A DNA stretch of 14,731 nt from assembly GCA_949298665.1 (NCBI GenBank), contig CASFXO010000399.1, forward strand, positions 1 through 14,731, written 5' to 3'. Below are positions 1-5,771 of this stretch, one piece after another (the stretch's first letter is position 1; each line of letters opens with the position of its first letter). The notes beneath the pieces were generated by a model. That model did not search any database and was not told where the DNA came from. It saw only the letters and a program-made list of their open reading frames with translations. Both the position numbers and the translations under genes were made by a program. This stretch comes from an uncultured Lentisphaeria bacterium. GTDB lineage: Bacteria > Verrucomicrobiota > Lentisphaeria > Victivallales > Victivallaceae.

Positions 1-495
1 GGCGCAGTGTCCGCCATGATTACCGCGGTCCGGGAGCGGATGCTGACGCTGGACCGGGAACTGCCGCCGGAAGCGCTGCTGCCGGGAAGTCTGCTCCTGG
101 TGACGCCGCCGAAAGGGACTCCGGCGACGTTTACGTTGGCCCGGGGAGAGGGTCGTCGGATCGAAGTCCGGGATCTGGGGTTTCTGCTGGCCCGCGGCGT
201 ACCGGTGAAAGGGGATCCGGAAGATCGCTGCCGATTTTCCGTGGCATTTCCGATTTCCCGGTTCACCGCGCCGTTTATGCGGAATTCCGCCGCGGCTGCG
301 CTCGGGAAAACCGTTTTCGCGGACGGCAAAGCGGTCGGACGGATTACCGCCATGGCGGAAAACGGGCTGGAGTTCACGCTGGATGTGCCGCTGCCCGCCG
401 GGGTGACCGCGATCGACATCGCCGAGGCGGGGCCCGGCGACGTTCTGGAAATTCCGCTCAATCTGAGCGCGGACCCCGCTTCCGTGGCGAGGTGA
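1..495 (+). CDS. Unrecognised protein, C-terminal part (5' end outside window)
   Basis: The frame is open from the first base and stops with TGA at 493-495. A GTG at 7 and an ATG at 16 exist, but neither has a visible ribosome binding site, so this is probably the last 160 or so residues of a longer protein. The visible part has no signal peptide or membrane segment. It alternates short hydrophobic and charged stretches with many Gly and Pro turns (for example LLPGSLLLVTPPKG and FADGKAVGRITAM), which looks like a beta-rich, possibly accessory or sugar-binding, domain. No catalytic motif or family was recognised. It converges on the nucleoside hydrolase downstream, with a candidate hairpin terminator between them. 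The coding call rests on the long open frame and high-GC codon use; function is unknown. Confidence 0.6.
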   Translation, partial: GAVSAMITAVRERMLTLDRELPPEALLPGSLLLVTPPKGTPATFTLARGEGRRIEVRDLGFLLARGVPVKGDPEDRCRFSVAFPISRFTAPFMRNSAAAALGKTVFADGKAVGRITAMAENGLEFTLDVPLPAGVTAIDIAEAGPGDVLEIPLNLSADPASVAR

Positions 496-505
496 GATCC
501 GAAAG

Positions 506-538
506 AACGCCGAAGTGGCATCCCGCCGCCGGCGTTTT
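506..538. terminator. Candidate bidirectional hairpin terminator
   Basis: AACGCCG (506-512) pairs with CGGCGTT (530-536) around a 17-base GC-rich loop, and the plus strand continues with T residues to 538. On the minus strand the stem is followed by CTTTC. It lies between two convergent stop codons (495 and 554), the expected place for a shared terminator. The 7-base stem and long loop make it only moderately convincing. Confidence 0.4.
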
Positions 539-553
539 CAGCCCTCGTTGACG

Positions 554-1483
554 TTATGGCTGAACGGGGTCGTCGGCCTCCCCGGCAAAGGTTCTGATAC
601 GCTGGAAGAGATCCTGAAAAATGACGGCGGCGTCCATCCGGCGCGCGGCCAGAAGTGATGACGGTCCCGCGTCCGGGAGCACCCAGGCGCGGTCGTCCCG
701 CAGTTGCGGCGTCGGCATTTCCCGCCACTGCGTCGCCTCCGGCACGGTGAAAAAGGAACTGACCGCAACGTCCCAGATGATTCTTTGCCGCCACGGAACT
801 CCCCGCATGCAATCCTGAAAGATTTTCAGCAGATACGCTCCGACCGGGCCACAGTCATGGAGGTTTGTGCGCATTTCCGCTTCGGTGACGGCAAGGGCGG
901 AAGCCACGCCGCGGCAGGGAAAGTGTACCAGCGGAATACCGGAGGCGAAGACGGTCTGCGCGGCGGCGACGTCCTGAATCAGATTGAATTCATCGTTGTC
1001 GGGGTCGGTATAATCATGACTGCCCAGCCAGACCACCACGGCGCGTTCACTCAGCGCGGGGTCCAGCAGCAGGGCGGAAGCAACGTTGGTGAGCACGGCG
1101 ATGGCACCGATGTAGAGTTTCCGGCCTTCCGCGGCGGTGCGGCGGGACTCCTCCACCAGAAACCGGGCCGCGTCGGAAGCCACCGGCGTATTCCGGTCCG
1201 GCAGATACCGTTCGGAGCCGTGGTGAACGGGGATCCGACCGTCCCGGCCGGTCAACCGGAGAATGTGCCGGATCTCTTCGTAGCTTTTGCGCATGCCGTC
1301 GGCGGGGGAAACGGAGCGTTCGTTGAAGAACGGAGCGGCGGTGATGCCGCGCAGATCGACCCGGTCCGGCGCGCACAGAAGGTGGGTCAGGGCGAACTGG
1401 TCATCGATCTCGTTGAAGGTGTCGGTGTCGAGCACCATGGAAACCGGTCGGCCGGACCGGGGCGGCAGAGGAGAAAACGACAT
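554..1483 (-). CDS. Nucleoside hydrolase (IUNH family)
   Basis: This enzyme family hydrolyses the N-glycosidic bond of ribonucleosides, releasing base and ribose, usually in cytoplasmic nucleoside salvage. The N-terminus carries the calcium-binding Asp cluster as DTDTFNEIDDQFAL, equivalent to the family's DxDxxxxxDDxxAL. A mid-protein EFNLIQDVAAAQ segment matches the 'EFN..DPEAA' metal/ribose loop, and IWDVAV near residue 260 is the likely last Asp ligand. Length (about 309 residues) is normal, with no signal peptide. Two in-frame ATGs exist, at 1492 and 1483. The AAGGA at 1495-1499 is only 2 bases from the first but 11 from the second, so 1483 is preferred. A near-consensus promoter lies upstream at 1535-1563. 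It appears to be a single-gene unit. The exact base specificity cannot be read from sequence. Confidence 0.88.
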   Translation of the reverse strand: MSFSPLPPRSGRPVSMVLDTDTFNEIDDQFALTHLLCAPDRVDLRGITAAPFFNERSVSPADGMRKSYEEIRHILRLTGRDGRIPVHHGSERYLPDRNTPVASDAARFLVEESRRTAAEGRKLYIGAIAVLTNVASALLLDPALSERAVVVWLGSHDYTDPDNDEFNLIQDVAAAQTVFASGIPLVHFPCRGVASALAVTEAEMRTNLHDCGPVGAYLLKIFQDCMRGVPWRQRIIWDVAVSSFFTVPEATQWREMPTPQLRDDRAWVLPDAGPSSLLAARRMDAAVIFQDLFQRIRTFAGEADDPVQP

Positions 1484-1534
1484 GATGGGCATGTTCCTTC
1501 GCGATGATGAATGGACGGAATTTCTTCTGCGTTA

Positions 1535-1563
1535 ATTATAATCGATGAAGCTTCTTTTGGCAA
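1535..1563 (-). promoter_or_regulatory. Sigma-70-type promoter for the nucleoside hydrolase
   Basis: On the minus strand TTGCCA (1563-1558) and TATAAT (1540-1535) are separated by exactly 17 bases. The -10 is a perfect consensus and stands out as an AT-rich island in GC-rich DNA. It predicts a start near 1528 and a leader of about 35-45 bases before the nucleoside hydrolase. Confidence 0.7.
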
Positions 1564-1674
1564 GGGGGATTTTGTCCTTTTCATCGGTTATGACGGCATG
1601 GAGCAACTTCATCCGGAGGAGGGAGGCCGCGGACGGCGCCGGCGCGTCTTTGATGGTCGGACGGCATTCCGGCC

Positions 1675-1703
1675 GGGGGGCGTTTGCGGGGGGGGACCGT
1701 GGG
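1675..1703 (+). other. G-rich tract with G-quadruplex potential in a gene-free gap
   Basis: Six Gs (1675-1680), eight Gs (1688-1695) and three Gs (1701-1703) lie within 29 bases, and the run of eight can supply two G3 runs. This satisfies the usual four-run G-quadruplex pattern on the plus strand. The surrounding gap (1484-1808) contains open frames on both strands, but none has a convincing start site or family resemblance. Apart from the two promoters and this tract, nothing was recognised in it. Confidence 0.4.
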
Positions 1704-1750
1704 AGTGCGTTTCCCATGGCGGATTTCCGCAAATGTTTCGATGCCGTCCC

Positions 1751-1779
1751 TTGCGCGGTGCCGCCTCCGGCGATATGGT
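1751..1779 (+). promoter_or_regulatory. Weak candidate promoter for the AmrS-type gene
   Basis: TTGCGC (1751-1756) and TATGGT (1774-1779) are 17 bases apart. Each matches consensus only partly, but the spacing and position (start near 1786, leader about 23 bases) fit the gene at 1809. It is a weak call in GC-rich DNA. Confidence 0.3.
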
Positions 1780-1795
1780 AGAAAAAACACTTGAC

Positions 1796-1807
1796 AAGGG
1801 GGTGATC
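1796..1807 (+). promoter_or_regulatory. Extended Shine-Dalgarno fixing the start at 1809
   Basis: AAGGGGGTGATC matches the complement of the 16S rRNA 3' end (AAGGAGGTGATC) at 11 of 12 positions, with the core 6 bases before ATG at 1809. This decides the start and predicts strong translation initiation. The overlapping TTGACA at 1791-1796 is too close to the start codon to be a useful -35. Confidence 0.75.
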
Positions 1808-1808
1808 C

Positions 1809-2681
1809 ATGGTCGAAGCCGGTTTTTATCACCGCGGCCGCGGCGGAACGGTCGTCTGCGACCTTTGCCCGCGCGGTTGCGTCGTGGCTCCCGGAGATGC
1901 CGGCTTCTGCGGCGTCCGGCGCAATGAGGCGGGAACGCTGTATTCGCTGGTCTATGGCCGTCCCGCCGCCATGCAGATCGATCCCGTCGAGAAGAAACCC
2001 TTCCGGGAATATCTGCCTGGAACGAAGACCTTTTCCATCGGGACGTTCGGATGCAACCTCGACTGTGCCTGCTGCCAGAACGACGAAATCTCCGGGTGCC
2101 GCCGCCCGGATGTGATGGCGGCGGTGCCCATGCGGGAACCGGACGAGATCGTCCGGCTGGCGCGGCATTACCGCTGCGCCTCGGTCGCCTTCACCTACAA
2201 CGAACCGACGGTCTTTGCCGAGTACGCCATCGCCGTTGCGACGGTCGCCCGCCGGGAGGGGCTGGCGACGCTCCTGGTGTCCAACGCCTATATCTCACCG
2301 AAGGCGGCGGAAGCGCTGTTCCCACTGATCGATGCCGCCAATTTCGATTTGAAAGGATTTTCCGAGGAATTCTACCGGGAACATTGCCGTGGACGGCTGG
2401 CGCCCGTACTGGAGGCGATCCGGTACTTTCACCGGTTGGGGCGGCATCTGGAGGTGACCAATCTGGTGATCCCCACCCGCAACGATTCTCCGGAGATGAT
2501 CCGGGCGCTGCTGGACTGGGTCGGGGAACAGCTTTCTCCGGAGGTGCCGCTGCACTTTACGGCGTTTTTTCCGCATCTGCGTCTGGCCGGACTGCCGCGC
2601 ACGCCGCGAAGCACGCTGGAGAAAATTCGGGATCTGGCGCTGGCCCGGGGCTTCCGGCACGTCTATCTCGGCAATTGCTGA
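1809..2681 (+). CDS. amrS: AmmeMemoRadiSam-type radical SAM enzyme (AmrS-like)
   Basis: The protein belongs to the PflA-like radical SAM enzymes (COG1180) and best fits the AmrS type of the AmmeMemoRadiSam group, whose reaction is not established as far as I know. The radical SAM cluster is CNLDCACC, with cysteines 82, 86 and 89 in CxxxCxxC spacing. An extra N-terminal cysteine set (C17, C20, C24, C34, in CDLCPRGC and FCGVR) is typical of the family, as are SLVYGR, DPVEKKPF, FTYNEPTVFAEY, NAYISPKA, FDLKGF and LVIPTRND. The protein ends at 'VYLGNC' (290 residues), where many relatives continue into a cysteine-rich tail. No such tail is found downstream in any frame. The usual Memo and AMMECR1 partners are not in this window. 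It converges on the D123-like gene, leaving a 31-base gap. Confidence 0.85.
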   Translation: MVEAGFYHRGRGGTVVCDLCPRGCVVAPGDAGFCGVRRNEAGTLYSLVYGRPAAMQIDPVEKKPFREYLPGTKTFSIGTFGCNLDCACCQNDEISGCRRPDVMAAVPMREPDEIVRLARHYRCASVAFTYNEPTVFAEYAIAVATVARREGLATLLVSNAYISPKAAEALFPLIDAANFDLKGFSEEFYREHCRGRLAPVLEAIRYFHRLGRHLEVTNLVIPTRNDSPEMIRALLDWVGEQLSPEVPLHFTAFFPHLRLAGLPRTPRSTLEKIRDLALARGFRHVYLGNC

Positions 2682-2712
2682 GCGGAAAAGGCCCCATGTG
2701 CCGCGTCGTTTT

Positions 2713-3444
2713 TCAGAACGAAACGTGCACCTCGCCCGAAATGCGTGTGGGCGGCGGCATCAGCACGATTCCCGCCGACTCGCTCCAGTCGCGGCTCCAG
2801 CTGCGGAGCATCAACGGGTCGGTCGTGCCGCCCCAGGGATTGAGGTCCACGATCAGAATCTGGCGGTCGCTGGTAAAGTAGATATCCATGACCAGCGTCC
2901 GAAGCGGCAGCAGCCAGCTGACGGTGTCGATGAATTTTTTCGCCTGCTTCCAGTAGTCCTGCTTGACGCCTTCGAGACGACGGAAGTGGCGGATCAGGTG
3001 GTATTGGCTCATGGCGTTGAGTTCCCCGTCCCGGATGAACAGCCGGAATTCGCGGGTGCGGTTCATCCGGCGGAAGGGACGCAGACAGATGTATTCCACC
3101 TGTCCGGCGGCCGCGGCGGCGCGGACCTTCCGGCTTTCCGCCAGATAACGCCAGGCGCTTTCCGGAGAGAAGACCGCGCCCCGCTTGAATTCAAAGCGTT
3201 CCGTGTCGGTCGGCGCGCAGACGTCCACCGCGGTGAAGCAGTTTCCGGGAATGGCGCTCATCGGGCGGCGCAGCGCTTCGATCGCCTCTTTGACGGCGGG
3301 GTGTTTTTTGCCGCCTTCCTTCACTCCGTCGGCGAGCTCGGCGACGGCCTCCGGTCTGAGCCGCACGAAAGAGGTCAGAAACGTATGGGACGCCAGCACC
3401 GGATACCAGACCGGAATGCGCAGAAAGGACTCGTCGTTTTGCAT
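2713..3444 (-). CDS. D123/CDC123-like ATP-grasp family protein
   Basis: This resembles the eukaryotic D123/CDC123 family, an ATP-grasp fold best known for assembly of translation initiation factor eIF2. Bacterial relatives have been proposed to modify proteins or peptides. Family-like segments in order are a VWYP start (residues 12-15), GNCFTAVDVCAPTDTERF (67-84, equivalent to the 'KL..RSPKDA' strand), REFRLFIRDGEL (131-142), MDIYF (186-190) and VDLNPWGGTTDPLML (199-213). E132, R134, D187, D200 and N202 are likely nucleotide and metal ligands. It has no signal peptide, so it is cytoplasmic. A GAGG stands about 8 bases before ATG 3444. It is the last gene of an operon encoding envelope proteins and follows the DUF1189-like gene by 18 bases. 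Bacteria lack eIF2, so the substrate is unknown. Family call is strong, function open. Confidence 0.8.
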   Translation of the reverse strand: MQNDESFLRIPVWYPVLASHTFLTSFVRLRPEAVAELADGVKEGGKKHPAVKEAIEALRRPMSAIPGNCFTAVDVCAPTDTERFEFKRGAVFSPESAWRYLAESRKVRAAAAAGQVEYICLRPFRRMNRTREFRLFIRDGELNAMSQYHLIRHFRRLEGVKQDYWKQAKKFIDTVSWLLPLRTLVMDIYFTSDRQILIVDLNPWGGTTDPLMLRSWSRDWSESAGIVLMPPPTRISGEVHVSF

Positions 3445-3462
3445 CGGATACCTCGCTTTCGA

Positions 3463-4389
3463 TCAATTTCCCGGGGCGGTCGGCGGCGCGGCTTCCCGCT
3501 CGATGCGGTTGACCACCGTCAACATGTACAGCACCATGCCGATGACATAGGCCGACCCGAAATTCAGCAACGGCAGTTCGAACGCCGCAAACACCGACGC
3601 CACCAGCATCGCCGGAAACCCCGCGTACATCGCAATGATGAAGAGGTCCCGGAAGCGCAGCACCCGCAGCTGCCGCGCGCCGGTCAGGTGGAACATGCCG
3701 ACAAACACCCCGACGTAAAATACGATCTGAACCGCGCCGAGCACAAAAAAGAACAGAAATCCAATCAGCGTCCAGCTCGTTTTGAAAATACCCGCCATCT
3801 CGTCGACGGCCATTACCCGGGCCGTTTGTCCGACGGTTGCGGGGAGGGCCTTCTGTTTCGCCGCGACGGCGCGGAGCCGGGTTTCGAATCCGGTCAGATC
3901 GCTCTGACTCTGCTCGGTGCCGATCATGTTGGGACGGAAGTTCAGGGAAATCCACTCGTTGTCCCCAAGCTTTTTTCCAAGCAGAAACTCTTCCGGGAAC
4001 CAGTACAGCAGATAATGGAAATCATTGCCGTCCGTTTTTTCCGGAAGTTTCGGTGTTTCTCCGGGCGGTACGTAGGTAAGAAGCCCGCCGTCGGGCAGCA
4101 GCAGCGAACGCATCTGCTGCGGCTGCAACTCCGGCAGAAAACGGCCGTCCTGTACGGAGAGGTTGCCGAACGTGCTCCGGAATCCGGCCGCCGCCTGATC
4201 GATTTCCTTTTCCGTGGTAAAGAAATGTACGACGGCGACGAACCCGGAACACAGCAGCATCAGCAGCAGAAACTGGCCGATCATGCGCAGCGGATGCTGG
4301 CGTAGCAAACGGAAAAATACATCCGTTCCCCGGCAGGTGCCGGCCACCGCGGCGAAAAATCCGGTTTTTTCGTAAGGCGTATCCATCAT
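3463..4389 (-). CDS. DUF1189-like multi-pass membrane protein
   Basis: It is an integral inner-membrane protein of about 308 residues. One hydrophobic segment lies near residues 35-55. A soluble loop of about 150 residues follows, containing QPQQMRSLLLPDGGLLTYVPPG and probably periplasmic. Three more hydrophobic segments follow at about 205-232, 246-268 and 272-292. The C-terminal part (SVFAAFELPLL, then YMLTVVNRIER) resembles DUF1189 proteins, which have no established function. The start is ambiguous among GTG 4392, ATG 4389 and ATG 4386. ATG 4389 shares one base with the OmpH stop codon (TGATG), indicating translational coupling and co-expression with the chaperone gene. No catalytic motif is visible. 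Confidence 0.75.
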   Translation of the reverse strand: MMDTPYEKTGFFAAVAGTCRGTDVFFRLLRQHPLRMIGQFLLLMLLCSGFVAVVHFFTTEKEIDQAAAGFRSTFGNLSVQDGRFLPELQPQQMRSLLLPDGGLLTYVPPGETPKLPEKTDGNDFHYLLYWFPEEFLLGKKLGDNEWISLNFRPNMIGTEQSQSDLTGFETRLRAVAAKQKALPATVGQTARVMAVDEMAGIFKTSWTLIGFLFFFVLGAVQIVFYVGVFVGMFHLTGARQLRVLRFRDLFIIAMYAGFPAMLVASVFAAFELPLLNFGSAYVIGMVLYMLTVVNRIEREAAPPTAPGN

Positions 4390-5006
4390 CACTGTCCGGC
4401 AGGTTTTGCCGCGGAAGCGGCTGGAGCGGTTGTGGTTTCCGCCGGTGCGGTCGCCGTGGCGTTCAGCGTTTTAAGCACCTCTTCCGTCAGGTCGACCGCG
4501 GGGTTGCAATACAGGACCGTCGGCACGTCGTTCATGGTTTTTCCGGAAGAATCCAGTACGAAGTCATACCCCTCGGCCAGAGCGCGGCGGCGGATTTCCG
4601 CACGAATGTCCGCAAGGATGTCCTGCCGCTTCTGCTGTTCGAATTCCCGCATCTGGCGATTGCGTTCGGTCGCGTACTGTTCGGCTTCGGCGCGTTTCGC
4701 GGCCAGTTCCCGGGTCTTGCTCCGCAGCGTTTCGGCGGCGGCGGTGCGGGCGGATTCCTCAAGGGCCAGATTCTGCGCCTTGTCCCGGGCGGTGTTGCAC
4801 TCGGTTTCCAGCTGCCGGATTTGATCCTGAAGTTTCAGCAGATAGGCCCGGAAGATCTCCGCCTGCTGCCGGATCGCGCCTTCGGCGATTTTGCTTTTGT
4901 AATATTCCTTGAATACCTTTTCCAGATCCACCACCGCGGTCCGCTGCGGCGCGGCGGTCGCCGCCAGGGTCAACAGCGACAGGACGGCGCAGCACAGCGT
5001 TTTCAT
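4389..5006 (-). CDS. OmpH/Skp-family periplasmic chaperone
   Basis: Skp/OmpH proteins are trimeric, tentacle-shaped periplasmic holdases for outer-membrane proteins. The sequence has a signal peptide (MKTLCCAVLSLLTLAATAA, cleaved near residue 19), a conserved first strand RTAVVDLEKVFKEYYKSK, and a long charged coiled-coil (about residues 35-145) rich in Glu, Arg, Gln and Ala. A return strand YDFVLDSSGK, PTVLYCNPAVDLTEEVLK closes the body. After about residue 180 comes a low-complexity Ala/Thr/Pro tail not needed by the family core. AAGGAGGACC at 5011-5020 is a near-perfect ribosome binding site before ATG 5006. The gene overlaps its upstream neighbour by 4 bases and the downstream one by 1 base. 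Presence of Skp supports a two-membrane cell envelope. Confidence 0.88.
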   Translation of the reverse strand: MKTLCCAVLSLLTLAATAAPQRTAVVDLEKVFKEYYKSKIAEGAIRQQAEIFRAYLLKLQDQIRQLETECNTARDKAQNLALEESARTAAAETLRSKTRELAAKRAEAEQYATERNRQMREFEQQKRQDILADIRAEIRRRALAEGYDFVLDSSGKTMNDVPTVLYCNPAVDLTEEVLKTLNATATAPAETTTAPAASAAKPAGQ

Positions 5007-5434
5007 GGACGGTCCTCCTTCGGCGGCAGCCAGGCGGATTCCCAGACGAAATCCCGGAACGAACCGTGGTACACCGCCCCCGGATCATAGCCCACGAACA
5101 AAACGTCGATCAACCCGGCAAAGGCGCGCATCCCCGTGCAGCCGACCCCTTCGAACGCGCCGGAAACAGCGCCCCAGAAGGGCACTTCCCCATTGCGCAG
5201 CAGGATGCAGCGGGGCACCTCCAGAAAACATGTGCCGAGATTGGCGAACCCGCGCCCGACGCGATACAGATGCAGATCCAGCGCGGATTCTCCCGTCGTC
5301 GTCGCCGTGGTTGCGTCCGATGCCTTCTCCGTAGTTGCGGCCGGCGCGGGAGTCGGCGCGGCGGGTTCCGCGCCGGTGACGGCGGCGGCAGCCAGCAGAA
5401 ACAGGGCGAGGAGCGGAAGAAATTTTTTCATCAT
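5003..5434 (-). CDS. Secreted TIGR04073-like (exosortase-system-associated) protein
   Basis: The 143-residue product begins with a signal peptide (MMKKFLPLLALFLLAAAAVTGA, cleavage near residue 22). A Pro/Ala/Thr-rich linker of about 30 residues follows, then a compact Gly-rich domain: YRVGRGFANLGTCFLEVPR, WGAVSGAFEGVGCTGMRAFAG, VLFVGYDPGA. This pattern (R-x-GRG-x-AN..G..E.P.., then repeated G-x-x-x-G helices) is that of the TIGR04073 family, which is named for co-occurrence with exosortase/PEP-CTERM genomes and has unknown function. The frame extends further upstream to 5533, but ATG 5434, before the signal peptide and with AAGG about 10 bases upstream, is the sensible start (ATG 5431 is an alternative). 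It is the first gene of the four-gene minus-strand operon and overlaps OmpH by ATGA. Confidence 0.75.
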   Translation of the reverse strand: MMKKFLPLLALFLLAAAAVTGAEPAAPTPAPAATTEKASDATTATTTGESALDLHLYRVGRGFANLGTCFLEVPRCILLRNGEVPFWGAVSGAFEGVGCTGMRAFAGLIDVLFVGYDPGAVYHGSFRDFVWESAWLPPKEDRP

Positions 5435-5534
5435 GAACAACGGACCTTCTGCAATGGGCGCGCGATCCGGTTTCTCCGGCAGGGGGAAACGGAAGCCGCG
5501 GCACCGGTTTTTCTCTATTTTCATTTCGGTCATG

Positions 5535-5563
5535 ACAATAGCACGGTCGGGCCGATTTTTCCA
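5535..5563 (-). promoter_or_regulatory. Weak candidate promoter for the 5434-2713 operon
   Basis: On the minus strand TGGAAA (5563-5558) and TATTGT (5540-5535) are 17 bases apart, each matching consensus at 4 of 6 positions. It would give a leader of about 95 bases before the TIGR04073-like gene. It lies in the 337-base divergent region 5435-5771, which otherwise holds the plus-strand promoter and an inverted repeat, and no gene. Confidence 0.3.
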
Positions 5564-5607
5564 GTCCCGGAGCGGGTTTGCGGCGGGAAAAAAAGAAAAG
5601 AACGGTT

Positions 5608-5626
5608 CCGGAAACGGTTTTTCCGG
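5608..5626. repeat. Inverted repeat just upstream of the EIIA-CBS promoter
   Basis: CCGGAAA (5608-5614) and TTTCCGG (5620-5626) form a perfect 7-base inverted repeat around a 5-base centre. It ends 10 bases before the -35 box at 5637, a place suited to an operator or activator site. It may also simply be a hairpin. Confidence 0.4.
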
Positions 5627-5636
5627 GAAAAACGGC

Positions 5637-5665
5637 TTGACAGCGGCAGAATTGGCCGTTATTTT
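5637..5665 (+). promoter_or_regulatory. Sigma-70-type promoter for the EIIA-CBS/transporter operon
   Basis: TTGACA (5637-5642, perfect consensus) and TATTTT (5660-5665) are separated by 17 bases. It predicts a start near 5672 and an untranslated leader of about 100 bases before ATG 5772. That leader contains a tandem TGATGCA pair at 5743-5756. Confidence 0.6.
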
Positions 5666-5771
5666 CGGTCAGAGTGGATTTTTGGAAGCGAACCGCTTTT
5701 CGGCAGTCTCGCCCGGAATCGCCGGAGTCTGCCGGAAGGCCCTGATGCATGATGCATGCGAAGGAGCCGAT

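Noticed and set aside
704..1507. Long plus-strand frame opposite the nucleoside hydrolase (267 codons)
   Set aside because: It is the antisense shadow of a gene with clear family motifs; its own product is low-complexity with no recognisable domain.
1557..1574. Sigma-54 promoter starting TTGGCA on the plus strand
   Set aside because: The GG is not followed by GC after 10 bases; the same bases form the -35 of the minus-strand promoter.
1791..1796. TTGACA before the AmrS-type gene as a -35 box
   Set aside because: It ends 12 bases before the start codon, so no -10 or transcription start could fit; it overlaps the extended Shine-Dalgarno.
1581..2168. Minus-strand frame of 195 codons overlapping the AmrS 5' end and the upstream gap
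   Set aside because: Mostly antisense to the AmrS coding sequence, no ribosome binding site and no recognisable domain.
2682..2712. Terminator between the AmrS-type and D123-like genes
   Set aside because: Only a 4-base GCGG/CCGC stem (2682-2685, 2701-2704) before a short T run; too weak to call.
2698..4305. Plus-strand frame of 535 codons covering the D123-like and DUF1189-like genes
   Set aside because: The product is rich in His, Arg and Gln, typical of antisense reading of high-GC genes, and the minus strand holds well-supported overlapping genes.
5743..5756. Tandem TGATGCA pair in the EIIA-CBS leader
   Set aside because: Only two 7-base copies just before the ribosome binding site; no reason to assign a function.
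5136..5771. In-frame upstream extension of the EIIA-CBS gene
   Set aside because: Low-complexity Arg/Ser/Gly sequence that crosses the promoter at 5637-5665; AAGGAG before ATG 5772 gives the proper start.
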